Part shown: in pieces, positions 16,672 through 24,898 of the stretch | Position numbering within the stretch: position 1 is the stretch's first letter | How the letters are laid out: the number at the start of each line of letters is the position of its first letter | Assembly: GCF_024585265.1 (NCBI RefSeq) | Contig: NZ_CP036533.1 | Span: forward strand, 1-64,000 | Direction: 5' to 3' | Origin: Bradyrhizobium sp. WBAH42 | GTDB taxonomy: Bacteria; Pseudomonadota; Alphaproteobacteria; Rhizobiales; Xanthobacteraceae | Length of the DNA: 64,000 bases | Notes under the pieces: model-generated | Told to the model about the DNA's origin: nothing | Seen by the model: only the letters and a program-made list of their open reading frames with translations | The model's database searches: none | Position numbers and translations under genes: made by a program

Positions 16672-16698
16672 GCGAATGGGCGTAAAGCGCCCATTCGC
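16672..16698 (-). terminator. Strong hairpin with T-run on the minus strand
   Basis: GCGAATGGGCG and CGCCCATTCGC pair perfectly over 11 bp. Read on the minus strand the hairpin is followed by A then six T, a textbook terminator for transcripts coming from the right (for example the decayed TIR gene). On the plus strand no T-run follows. Confidence 0.65.
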
Positions 16699-17112
16699 TG
16701 GTGTCCCGCCAGATCGGGAAGCAGACTCACAACAAAGTGACGGCTACAAGCGCAGTGGTGCATGGTAGCGCCTTGCTCATTGATCCGCTTGGCTCTTCCT
16801 GCGCCCGCCGTGTAGCTCTGCTATGCACTGAATGTGTGCAATTCGCGAGAGCTGAACAGGCGCGAATCGGTGCTCACGTGAGCAAACCGGATGTCATTCC
16901 TTCAATCGAGCCGAAACGCCGTTGTCGCAAGGCAATTTCAGCAAAGAGCATATGCACTGATTTGGTGAATAGCGTGCAGTGGTCGCTGTTTGACTCATTC
17001 CAGCGAGAGGACAAATGATCACGGGTCGCTCGATCCCGAGCGGCAGCCCCAGCCTGCTACGGACATCGACTGGAGCCTAGCCACCACAGCATTAATCAGG
17101 TGAGGTGCTGAG

Positions 17113-17490
17113 ATGACCGAGCAGAAGACTACCACAAACCAAGTTCGTTCCCCTGACGAAGGGCTATTCGAAATTATCAGGCGCCACGATCATGCGTGGA
17201 AGCGTATGGATGATCTAGTTGCCATTGGCGGCGACGATGCCACGGACACGCCGGAGTACCAGGCCGCCAGCTGGGAGACGGTCGACCTCGAGTACAGAGT
17301 TACTGCGTACCCCGTGCAGACGGAGGACGGGAACGCCGCCAAGCTTGCGTTTATGCGGAAGTACGATCTGGTCGGCTCGCTCGATGCAGAGACCTTGATC
17401 GAGGTGATCTTGGAACTGGACGCCGAGCGCGTCGCGGCTCGGCGCGACAAGACCGGGGAGCCGGCCGAGCACATCGCCTCAGCGCGCTGA
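17113..17490 (+). CDS. Hypothetical acidic protein, 125 aa
   Basis: Starts MTEQKTTTNQVRSPDEGLFE, with GGTGAGGTGCTGAG before the ATG. The product is acidic and helical (contains AWKRMDDLVAIGGDDATDTP and LIEVILELDAERVAARRDKT) with no membrane segment. It is protein-like throughout and single-gene in context. I do not recognise the family. The 3' end overlaps the terminal part of the minus-strand TIR-like pseudogene by about 12 bases. Confidence 0.5.
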   Translation: MTEQKTTTNQVRSPDEGLFEIIRRHDHAWKRMDDLVAIGGDDATDTPEYQAASWETVDLEYRVTAYPVQTEDGNAAKLAFMRKYDLVGSLDAETLIEVILELDAERVAARRDKTGEPAEHIASAR

Positions 17491-18228
17491 TTGCACTCTG
17501 GGCCGATAATAGGTTTTCCCAAGCGTCACGTGCATCAAATTGCTGCGCTTCTTCTTCGCCCGTCTGGGCTTCTTCTTCGCCGGTCCTGGATCGGTTGGCT
17601 CAAACTTGCCGGCATTCATCCAGTCGTTACCGATCCGGTTGACCTGGCACTTCTTAGCCAAACGGCTCGCAAAGCTGTTGCGGCTCTGTGTGCTGTCATT
17701 CAGGCGCACCATGTGCCGGCCGCCGATGTCGGAGAAATCCTTCACCTTACCCACGCTCACATTACGGTCTTGTCAGGATAGGCTCCGAGCGCCAGGCCGG
17801 CCTCGAACAACACGTTGGGGCGAGCTTGGCCCTGCTGCTTGCCCTCTGTGGAACGCTCACCCGACTTAACGAAGTGCGGTTTGAGCTCGACAAGGTCATC
17901 CGGCGAGAAGAGCACGACAATCGCCTCAGCCTTCTCCATCACGACGTCAAGCACCCTGCCGACATACGGATTGCCTTCGTTTGCCTCATCAATCGCGTGG
18001 TCCCATTCGAGCGGGTGAAGCCCCAGTGCCCGCAAGAACTCGAACGTTGAGCGGCGGAGGGCATCGTCGCGTCCATGAACGACGACGGTGTTCCCCTTGG
18101 TGCGCTTTGCCGGCTTCTTGGATCGTGCTTGAGCCCGGCGTGGCGTGGGCCGCTCGACGGTCTCCGCTGGCGCCTCAGCGGCCGATGACCGGCAGCCAGA
18201 TCGCGTAATCGGGGGTATCCTCAGCCAT
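17479..18228 (-). pseudogene. TIR-like nucleotide-binding protein (PF10137 type), two frameshifts
   Basis: Read together, three frames give one protein. It begins MAEDTPDYAIWLPVIG, then shows TVVVHGRDDALRRSTFEFLR and GLHPLEWDHAIDEANEGNPY, then GQARPNVLFEAGLALG and FSDIGGRHMVRLNDST. This is the pattern of the predicted nucleotide-binding TIR-like family (effector domain of some CBASS and Pycsar anti-phage systems; cuts NAD when active). The conserved EAG..LG motif is present. Frame changes fall near 18180 and at 17757-17760, where one base is missing. The Lys/Arg-rich tail is unusual. No cyclase or sensor partner lies beside it. Confidence 0.7.
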
Positions 18229-18425
18229 GCTTTTACCTGCGGTTGCGAATCGCAGGGTGCATGCTGCCGTTCACGGTTCCCGCAAACAAGCTAGTGCAGT
18301 AGTCATCCGGGCACTTATCCATCAAAAAAGATCGGGAAGTAGAGCGCCCCTCGGCAATGGTCCGAGGTCAACCTCGTCGCCCGAGCACTGATCACACACC
18401 GGCCGACAACATCAAGCCCACGATC

Positions 18426-18447
18426 AGCCCGGCGGGCTTTTGCTTTT
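18426..18447 (+). terminator. Probable rho-independent terminator
   Basis: AGCCC (18426-18430) and GGGCT (18434-18438) form a short tight hairpin followed by TTTGCTTTT. The rest of 18229-18617 is gene-free and would hold the promoters of the TIR-like gene and of the small operon starting at 18618. Confidence 0.5.
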
Positions 18448-18617
18448 ATCTCAAACGTGTGATGCTGAAAAACGGAAGAAAATCTGATGGAGGGAATTTC
18501 TGTATTTCGTTACCGGTTTTCGTGCTGCCTATCGGCGCTGTGCCTTTAGTTCGCCATAGGTGCGAAATCCTTATTTAAGAGTGATTTTTCAAGGTTTTAC
18601 ACAGTGGAGATCCTGGC

Positions 18618-18773
18618 GTGAACAAGGCGCAGAACATAATGGTGATGACCGTCAAGACGCCGCGCGATGTGCGCGAGGCGCTTGAGAACCGGGCGACTGA
18701 CAACGTCAGTTCTATGAACGCAGAGTTCGTGCGTAGCGTCCGCGAGCGCGCCGAGAAGGCGGTAGCACGATGA
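18618..18773 (+). CDS. Arc-like ribbon-helix-helix protein, 51 aa
   Basis: A GTG start at 18618 follows GGAGATCCTGGC. The product is VNKAQNIMVMTVKTPRDVRE followed by a helix with Arg/Glu and the segment SSMNAEFVRSVRERAEKAVA. A short strand followed by two helices, with the motif SMNAEFV, is the Arc/MetJ-like ribbon-helix-helix fold, a dimeric DNA-binding repressor. It is first in a coupled set (stop overlaps the next start) that leads to an AlpA-like protein and an integrase, so it probably regulates the element. Confidence 0.65.
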   Translation: MNKAQNIMVMTVKTPRDVREALENRATDNVSSMNAEFVRSVRERAEKAVAR

Positions 18774-18946
18774 CCGACCCCGACATCAAGGCGATGGCCC
18801 ATAGCTTGAACGATATGGCCTCCTCGCTCACGTTGGCATGGAGCACCGCCACCGAGCTAGGTGAGGAGCACGTGAAGATCTCGACTCACCACGCCTTGGA
18901 AATGATCACACGCCTGAACCAGATCGCACATGCGCTGAGGGCCTGA
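18770..18946 (+). CDS. Small helical protein, 58 aa
   Basis: Begins at ATG 18770, overlapping the repressor stop (ATGA). The product starts MTDPDIKAMAHSLNDMASSL and is made of two amphipathic helices. No family recognised. The coupled start and stop with its neighbours on both sides (next start 2 bases after its stop) argue that it is expressed. Confidence 0.55.
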   Translation: MTDPDIKAMAHSLNDMASSLTLAWSTATELGEEHVKISTHHALEMITRLNQIAHALRA

Positions 18947-18948
18947 CC

Positions 18949-19194
18949 ATGCCGAAGCAGGCTGCCCTTCCGCCAACCTTGCCGCCGCGCCTGATCGGGC
19001 GCGACGCGGCGGCGGCTTATGTGTGTGTCTGTCCGAATACCTTCGACCGTCTAGTGGAAGCAGGTCGCATGCCGCGGGCCAGGATTCTGGGCGATAGGCG
19101 CAAGGCATGGGACATGAGGGAACTTGACATCGCCATAGACCAGTTGCCTCATGAGGGAGAGGAACTTGCCGCCTCTGACGAGGGCTGGACATGA
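18949..19194 (+). CDS. AlpA-like excisionase/regulator
   Basis: An 81-residue protein with the AlpA winged-helix pattern: LIGRDAAAAYVCVCPNTFDR, LVEAGRMPRARIL, then a basic wing and WDMRELDIAIDQ. Such proteins bind attachment-site DNA and direct the integrase toward excision, or act as regulators. Its stop overlaps the integrase start (ATGA), so the pair is translationally coupled, which is the common arrangement in integrative elements. All conserved features are present. Confidence 0.7.
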   Translation: MPKQAALPPTLPPRLIGRDAAAAYVCVCPNTFDRLVEAGRMPRARILGDRRKAWDMRELDIAIDQLPHEGEELAASDEGWT

Positions 19195-20330
19195 CGAGGA
19201 AGCGCCGCTGGCTGCCGCCGCACGTTGAGGCCAACACCGTCAAGGGCCACACCTACCTCTCATTCAGAGTGCGTAGTCAGAACGGGCCGCGCATTCGGCT
19301 TCCCGATGATCCGACATCGGAAGAATTTCGCGTCGCTTACGCCATGGCGATGGGCGGGACACAGAAGACCGCCACGAAGAAAGTCTCGACCGACATCATC
19401 AGCGCAAAGATCGATGCCTACCTGAAGAGCGCGGCATACACCGGACTCAGCGACTCTTCGCAGGAAGGATACAGTTCTAGGCTCGAGCAGATCAGGACCG
19501 ATCACGGTCACCGTGCGTTCTCCGGTCTCACCAAGGAACGCATTGAAACCTTCATTCTGGCACCGCTCGCCAACAAGCCGGGGGCTGCGCTCGATACGCT
19601 GAAGAAACTTCGCATCCTCATCAACCATTTCAAGCTGACGCCAGACCCGACCGCCGGAATCAAGCGACCGAAGGGAGGCGAGATCAGGGCCTGGACCGAT
19701 CGTGAGCTTGCCGCCTATGAACGGCGCTGGCCGCTCGGTACCAAGCAACGCACAGCTTATGCTCTGATGCTCAACATGGGTACCGCCGGCGTCGACACGC
19801 ATCTGTTGACGTGGCATCAGGTCGACGATGGCGCCTGCTACCGCCGGCATAAGACCGGCGTACAGGTCGACATGGACGTGAGTGAGGATCTGGAAAAGAC
19901 GCTGGCGGCGATGCCGCGCAAGCATGTCGTGGTCATCACCACGGCCTATGGCAAGCCGTTCACGGTCGACGGGTTCAGCCGATTCATGCGCGATGCCATC
20001 ACCGCCGCCGGCTTACCTCTCTCCTGCCAACCGCATGGCCTGCGCAAGACTCTAGGCCGAATGCTCGCCGACGCCGGCTGCACGGCGCATGACATCATGG
20101 CCGCGCTCGGGCACACGACGCTTGCAGAGGCCGAGAGATACACCCGCGAGGCCGATCGGAAGCGCGGCGGCAAGCGCGCGGTGACGCAGCTCAACGAACA
20201 CCGGAAGAACAAAACCTTCCCAAACCACACCGAACAGTTTGGGAAAACCGGCAAAAAGCGACGGGAAAACAACGCCGTGATTACCTGGCTGGCGCTCCCT
20301 AGGGGAATCGAACCCCTGTTTCAGCCTTGA
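19191..20330 (+). CDS. Tyrosine recombinase (integrase), Arg-I motif altered
   Basis: A 379-residue phage-type integrase: N-terminal part, core-binding domain (about residues 70-155), catalytic domain from about 165. PHGLRKTLG gives the HxxR pair, LGHTTLAEAERY gives the second His and the nucleophile Tyr. The first catalytic Arg normally sits in a TGxRRSD motif, but here the matching stretch is MGTAGVDTHLLTW, with no Arg and apparently two residues shorter. This suggests a disabled enzyme. The C-terminus runs into a tRNA-Glu-like 3' fragment (WLALPRGIEPLFQP is its reverse-strand reading), so the attachment site lies inside the end of the gene. Confidence 0.8.
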   Translation: MTRKRRWLPPHVEANTVKGHTYLSFRVRSQNGPRIRLPDDPTSEEFRVAYAMAMGGTQKTATKKVSTDIISAKIDAYLKSAAYTGLSDSSQEGYSSRLEQIRTDHGHRAFSGLTKERIETFILAPLANKPGAALDTLKKLRILINHFKLTPDPTAGIKRPKGGEIRAWTDRELAAYERRWPLGTKQRTAYALMLNMGTAGVDTHLLTWHQVDDGACYRRHKTGVQVDMDVSEDLEKTLAAMPRKHVVVITTAYGKPFTVDGFSRFMRDAITAAGLPLSCQPHGLRKTLGRMLADAGCTAHDIMAALGHTTLAEAERYTREADRKRGGKRAVTQLNEHRKNKTFPNHTEQFGKTGKKRRENNAVITWLALPRGIEPLFQP

Positions 20331-20332
20331 GA
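20290..20332 (-). other. tRNA-Glu-like 3' fragment (attachment-site scar)
   Basis: On the minus strand, the sequence from CTCTCAAGG through the T-arm AGGGG-TTCGATT-CCCCT to AGGGAGCGCCA matches the 3' half of an alphaproteobacterial tRNA-Glu (anticodon CTC). The 5' half (GCTCCCT and the D-arm) is missing. It overlaps the last 41 bases of the integrase. Such a fragment marks integration of an element at a tRNA 3' end. Confidence 0.5.
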
Positions 20333-20523
20333 GGGTAAAGTCGATCCCCTCGATGATCATCGTTGAGAGTCCTGCGATGGAGACCTTCCGGATGTCACGC
20401 CCGGCTCGCATAAGCAGGCGTTACCGCACCAGTTTCGCACCAGAAACGACCCAACCGAAGCGTAACGAACGCGATCAAATTCAAACAAAAAGTCAGCAAA
20501 ATCAACGAAGCCAATCGCTATCC

Positions 20524-20573
20524 CGCCGCTCATAACGGTCTGGTTGCAGGTTCGAGTCCTGCCGGGCCCACCA
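20524..20573 (+). other. tRNA-Met 3' half (attachment-site scar)
   Basis: CGCCGCTCATAACGG carries a CAT anticodon loop, followed by the T-arm GCAGG-TTCGAGT-CCTGC and CGGGCCCACCA. The acceptor 5' strand and D-arm are absent, so this is the 3' half of a CAT-anticodon tRNA (tRNA-Met most likely). A terminator follows at 20671. It is the likely right end of the whole genomic island; the matching intact or 5' copy would be left of the window. Confidence 0.6.
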
Positions 20574-20670
20574 ATAAATCGATCACTTTGCCGGGCCGCG
20601 GCAAGCACTCCACTTCCGCTGAAGCGGGCGACACGAGCTTTGGCCGCGACCCAGGTCGCAATACGGTTCA

Positions 20671-20697
20671 AATCCGGCAATGCGCCGGATTCATTTT
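20671..20697 (+). terminator. Terminator after the tRNA-Met remnant
   Basis: AATCCGGC (20671-20678) pairs perfectly with GCCGGATT over a 5-base loop and is followed by CATTTT. The stretch 20574-20902 shows no gene. Confidence 0.55.
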
Positions 20698-20902
20698 GGC
20701 CGCAGGCGAGATGAGTGCGGGGACCGGGGGAATTGATGCAAGGCTGTAACCGCACCCGAACGGATGTAGCCGATGTTGCGGCTGCCAGACGAGCGCTATA
20801 TCCGAACTGACGGCTGGGCATTCGACCTTGCCGGGACGACATTCTCTCCGGAGTGCAGAACCCGTCCGATCGCGCGGAGCGATCGCGATGAGGGAGGCTA
20901 CG

Positions 20903-22315
20903 ATGGATTTTACGCGGATGTCGGATGCAATCCGGCTGCATCACGCCTCTCATCACCACGATGGGTACGATGGCGCGGGCGAATTGGGCCCTGCACCCAG
21001 AGCTCCGTTCATGGCTGACGCGGTCGGCGGTGGCGCCCTGGTCCATCGTCCCGGCCCGTTTGCCGGTCCTGGAGCATACGTCGCGAGCGCGCATACCCAG
21101 CATAAAGACTCCGACCCGGTTCAATCCAAACATCCCCAATCGGGGGGCGAGATGGGCGGCCACGCCGGCAACCACGCCGCAGAAGGCCTGGATGTTTCGT
21201 CCACGAAGCCTGCTGCCGGCGCATCCTTTGCCGAGAAGGACATTGCTTCGGTCGAGAGTGGGGCGAACACGGCAGGAAACGGCGGGGATGGCCATTTTTA
21301 CGGAGGTATCATTCACGCGTCCCTGTTGATCTACGAACCGATCAACATTTCGATCAGCGTGGGATACGGCTCGGTCGCCCTGGCCAACCAGTCCAACGAT
21401 TTGCATGTCGATCAATCCGCTTTTCAAATGGCCGGCGTCGGCGGCCATGGCGGCAATGACAACATTGCAGCGGGTGGGAGCATCGGTACGTTTTCAGGCT
21501 CCGGCGTGATTGCGAGTGGCGACAACAGCGCCGGAAACGGCGGCAGCGGCCATTTCTCGGGTGCGATCGTGGACGCTCCCGTGGTGATCTATCATCCGAT
21601 CAATATCGCGTTGGCGAGCTCGGGCGGCACTGCACATGCAAGTCAGTCGAACACGGTCGACATCGACCAATCGGCCACGCAGATCGCGGGCGTCGGCGGA
21701 AGTGGCGGACATGGCAATGTGGCCGCCGGCGGCAGCGTCATCACGCTCGACCCCAGTTGGGGATCGAGCGTCTTTGACGTTCAAACGGGCGGAAACCAGA
21801 CCGGCAATGGCGGTGACGGCATGTTCTACGGGGAACTCGTCCATACCTCGTTTGTCGTGTACAACCCGATCAACATCGCAATCGCGGGCTATGGCTCCAG
21901 TGCTTACGCGGTCCAGATAAACGATGTCTCCGTGGATCAATCCGCGGTTCAGATCGCCGGCATTGGCGGGCACGGCGGCAACGACAACGCCGCAGCGGGC
22001 GGCCATGCAAGCCTTCTCTCCCATCATCTGTGGGGCGGGTCCGATACGATCGCGACCGGTTCGAACAGCGCAGGCAATGGCGGCAACGGTTATTTTGCGG
22101 GCAGTCTGATCGACGTCAGTGTCGCGATCTATGCACCCATCAACATAGCAATCGCAGGTCCACATTCGACGGCCGTGGCCGATCAGGTCAACAACGTGCA
22201 CATCGATCAGAGTGCGACCCAGATCGCCGGCGTTGGCGGGGACGGCGGCTACGGCAACCTCGCGCCAGGTGCCGATGCCGCGCATCTCCTGTCGGATCTT
22301 CACCTGGTGGCGTAG
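20903..22315 (+). CDS. Secreted glycine-rich repeat protein (type I secretion substrate candidate)
   Basis: I start at ATG 20903 (GGGAGG six bases upstream) rather than the ATG at 20888. The 470-residue protein has a His/Gly-rich head (about 1-115) and four repeats of about 75 residues at 118-192, 204-277, 294-367 and 384-457. Each repeat reads roughly: GNGG.G.F.G, an IY.PINIAIA strand, A.Q.N.V..DQSATQIAGVGG, then GG.GN.AAGG. There is no Sec signal peptide and no Cys. The Q..N...DQ spacing recalls curlin-like amyloid repeats and the GG turns recall RTX repeats, though the true RTX nonapeptide is absent. Export by the ABC exporter encoded next door is inferred from position. Confidence 0.65.
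   Translation: MDFTRMSDAIRLHHASHHHDGYDGAGELGPAPRAPFMADAVGGGALVHRPGPFAGPGAYVASAHTQHKDSDPVQSKHPQSGGEMGGHAGNHAAEGLDVSSTKPAAGASFAEKDIASVESGANTAGNGGDGHFYGGIIHASLLIYEPINISISVGYGSVALANQSNDLHVDQSAFQMAGVGGHGGNDNIAAGGSIGTFSGSGVIASGDNSAGNGGSGHFSGAIVDAPVVIYHPINIALASSGGTAHASQSNTVDIDQSATQIAGVGGSGGHGNVAAGGSVITLDPSWGSSVFDVQTGGNQTGNGGDGMFYGELVHTSFVVYNPINIAIAGYGSSAYAVQINDVSVDQSAVQIAGIGGHGGNDNAAAGGHASLLSHHLWGGSDTIATGSNSAGNGGNGYFAGSLIDVSVAIYAPINIAIAGPHSTAVADQVNNVHIDQSATQIAGVGGDGGYGNLAPGADAAHLLSDLHLVA
21254..22273 (+). repeat. Four in-frame protein-coding repeats, 86-90 codon period
   Basis: The repeat units inside the 20903 gene begin near 21254, 21512, 21782 and 22052. They share the coded motifs GNGG, PINIAIA and DQSATQIAGVGG. 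DNA identity is moderate, so the duplication is old. Confidence 0.7.
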
Positions 22316-22566
22316 CGAAACGTCGCATCGCTCACATGGCCGATCGCATCGCGGCACGCGGCCTCGCCACTCGCCGCATGCAAATCCCGCGCAGAGGCGC
22401 CCTCCCCTGACGAAATGTCGTACTTTCGTAGGTAGGCCCACCAAACCGGATGATGTTCGATTTGACATCTATCGCTCTCGCGCACGGGCGGATCAGACTT
22501 GCCGTGCGCGTCCGCCTGATCGGGATGGATGTTGCACGACAGCCAACAAAACGACGGAGGCCTCAA

Positions 22567-23025
22567 ATGATGCCAAAGGCAATCAACATCTCGGATACGA
22601 TCAAGGTCAAATCGATCGACACCGGTGGTCAAAGTGCCGGAAATGGCGGCGACGGTACTTTCAAGGGAGCCATCATCAGCAAGCCGACTGTCAACTACGA
22701 TCCGACCAACAAGGCGGAAGGCGCCGACGTGCACGTGAGCACCGGCGATCACGTCAAGCAGACGGCGGATTGGGATGCCGGCGGCGCCAACGCCAAGGCC
22801 TCGGTGTTCTCCAAGGCTCATGGCGGAGACGCCGAGTCGAACGGCAGCCAGAAGTCCTACAGCGGCTACGATACTTCCAAGGTCTACGCCAATACGGATG
22901 CCACCCAGATCAACAAGCTCGCGGTGGACCAGCACCAGGAAGTTGTCGCCGGCATCGGCGGCGATGGCGGAGACGGCAACTTCGCATGGGGTGGCGGAGT
23001 GACCTTCCATCTCGACACGCTCTGA
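22567..23025 (+). CDS. Small secreted protein sharing the repeat head and tail
   Basis: A 152-residue protein from ATG 22567 (CGGAGG six bases upstream). Residues about 17-35 (DTGGQSAGNGGDGTFKGAI) match the start of a repeat of the upstream protein. Residues about 113-145 (ATQINKLAVDQHQEVVAGIG plus GGDGGDGNFAWGG) match its end, with a different middle section rich in Ala, Lys and Asp. No Cys and no signal peptide. It is a single-unit relative of the large protein and is probably exported by the same type I system. The gap of 250 bases to the upstream gene has no other gene. Confidence 0.6.
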   Translation: MMPKAINISDTIKVKSIDTGGQSAGNGGDGTFKGAIISKPTVNYDPTNKAEGADVHVSTGDHVKQTADWDAGGANAKASVFSKAHGGDAESNGSQKSYSGYDTSKVYANTDATQINKLAVDQHQEVVAGIGGDGGDGNFAWGGGVTFHLDTL

Positions 23026-23161
23026 CGAGCCGCTCGTCCGACTGGCGGGACCGGCTGCCGCGGCCGCCGGTCCCGGATTTCGCGCCAAAGATCTACCGAT
23101 GCGTTTGCCGGATTGCGTTGACCTCAAGTGCGCCGGACCTCGATTTCAGGCGGTGACGATC

Positions 23162-24898
23162 ATGCTGATGCCGCCCATTCGGTTGCCCATCCTGCCGCAG
23201 ATCCGGACGCCACTGCACACAGCCCTCCGGTCCTGCGTGGGACCGCTAGGTCTCGTATTCGCATATAGCTGCAGTTACAATCTGCTACTGTTTGCGCCCT
23301 CCATCTATCTTCTTCAGATCTACGACCGGGTGTTGTCGAGCCGGAGCGGCGACACGTTGCTCCTGCTCACGCTCATCGTCGCGATCACAGTGGTCGTCGG
23401 CGGCGTGTTCGATGCATTGCGGCGCGCCGTCCTTGGACGCCTCGGCGCCTGGCTCGACGATCGCCTTCGTCCCTGCGTGCTTTCGGCCGGCCTCGAATCG
23501 GCGTTTCGCAGCGATTGGACGCAAGCGTCGGGCGCATATCGGGACCTCACCGTGCTGCGCCAGTTCGTCGAGTCCGGCTCATGTACGATGCTGTTCGACG
23601 CGCTCTGGGCGCCCTTGTTCCTCCTTGTCCTCGTTCTGATCCATCCCCTGCTTGGCGTGGTGGGCGCCTGCTGCGTCGCCTTCCTGTTCGCACTCACGGT
23701 CGCCGGAGAGCTGGTCACGGAAGACGTTTTGCTCAGGTCCGGCGCCGCGCTCTCCAGAAGCTACGGTCGCCTTCAGACTGCCGCGGGCAACATCCACATG
23801 ATCCGCGCCATGGGAATGTTCGATAGCGCCGCGCGCATGATCCACCGTGACGCGCAGCACGCGCGCAGAGAGCACGATGTGGCGCTCCGGCGAGGCGAGA
23901 TCGTTTCTCTCGTCGCCAAGCCGGTTCGCGCGCTGTCGCAGGTCTTGATCATGGGGGCTGCGGCGTGGCTCGTCCTCGATCACGGGAAAAGTCCGGCAAT
24001 CATCTTTGCTTCTACGCTGATGTTCAGCCGGGCGCTCGCGCCGGTCGAAAGTGCGGTCGCAGGCTGGAAATCACTCGTGACGGCCGTGAGCGCCTGTCAG
24101 CGGCTCGGCGCACTTCTCGCCGCATTCCCCGTCGCCCGGCAGGAGAGCGCCGGGGTTTTCCCGCCGCAGGCGCGAAGCGGCCTCGTCGTCGACAATGTGG
24201 GCGTGTGGCTTGCGGGGACCGACCATCTTCTGCTGAACGGCGTCTCCTTCAGCCTCATGCCCGGAGAATGCCTAGGCATCATCGGTCCGTCCGGGTCAGG
24301 CAAGTCCTTGCTCGGCCAGGTGATCGCCGGGCTGTCGATGCCGACGCATGGCCGTGTCCTCCTCGACAATACCGACGTTTCGCTGCTTCGCGAGACCCGA
24401 AACGGCGACGGCCTCGGATATCTCCCCCAGGATATCAATCTGATCGGCGATACCATCAACGACATCATCGCACGCCTTGAAGATGCGGACCGGCAAAAGG
24501 TCGTCGAAGCGGCCAAGCTCGCCGGAATCCATGGGGCGATCATGCGCCTGCCGCAGGGTTACGACACGGTGGTTCACAGTGAAACCATCTTCTCACGCGG
24601 GTATCGGCAGCGCCTCGGTCTTGCCCGCGCATTTTTCGGCAGTCCACGCCTCATCGTTCTCGACGAACCCAACGCCAGCCTCGACTACGGGGGCGAGCGA
24701 ATGCTCCTGGATGCCATCGAGCGCATGAAGCTCGCGGGCGTCATCCTTGTCGTCGTCACTCACAGGATGGGTCTCCTCGCCGCCACGGACAAGATTGCCA
24801 TCATGGAAGACGGTGCGGTCGCCGCGTTCGGCGACAGCGAGGACATCTTTGAACGGCACCTGAGCCGACCCCAGGTTACTTCACAGGTTGCGCCATGA
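23162..24898 (+). CDS. Type I secretion ABC transporter (PrtD-like, permease-ATPase)
   Basis: Exports unfolded substrates in one step with a membrane-fusion protein and an outer-membrane channel. About 578 residues from the ATG at 23162 (GGCGGTGA upstream); an ATG at 23099 would add 21. No C39 peptidase domain. Six membrane helices lie in the first half (one is NLLLFAPSIYLLQIYDRVLS). The ATPase has Walker A GPSGSGKS, Walker B LIVLDEP and the switch His in VVVTHR. The ABC signature, normally LSGGQ, reads FSRGYRQR, a clear departure from the usual Ser-Gly-Gly core. The stop overlaps the next start (ATGA). Confidence 0.85.
   Translation: MLMPPIRLPILPQIRTPLHTALRSCVGPLGLVFAYSCSYNLLLFAPSIYLLQIYDRVLSSRSGDTLLLLTLIVAITVVVGGVFDALRRAVLGRLGAWLDDRLRPCVLSAGLESAFRSDWTQASGAYRDLTVLRQFVESGSCTMLFDALWAPLFLLVLVLIHPLLGVVGACCVAFLFALTVAGELVTEDVLLRSGAALSRSYGRLQTAAGNIHMIRAMGMFDSAARMIHRDAQHARREHDVALRRGEIVSLVAKPVRALSQVLIMGAAAWLVLDHGKSPAIIFASTLMFSRALAPVESAVAGWKSLVTAVSACQRLGALLAAFPVARQESAGVFPPQARSGLVVDNVGVWLAGTDHLLLNGVSFSLMPGECLGIIGPSGSGKSLLGQVIAGLSMPTHGRVLLDNTDVSLLRETRNGDGLGYLPQDINLIGDTINDIIARLEDADRQKVVEAAKLAGIHGAIMRLPQGYDTVVHSETIFSRGYRQRLGLARAFFGSPRLIVLDEPNASLDYGGERMLLDAIERMKLAGVILVVVTHRMGLLAATDKIAIMEDGAVAAFGDSEDIFERHLSRPQVTSQVAP

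Noticed and set aside
16701..17018. 105-codon open frame after the small membrane peptide
   Set aside because: No ribosome site and irregular, non-protein-like composition; it starts just after the hairpin at 16672-16698.
21254..22273. RTX (calcium-binding) repeats in the secreted protein
   Set aside because: The nonapeptide GGxGxDxUx is not present; GG turns are there but the Asp ladder is missing.
20357..22468. Minus-strand open frames opposite the repeat protein
   Set aside because: Composition follows the plus-strand repeats in reverse; part of the right-hand one is the reverse reading of a tRNA fragment.
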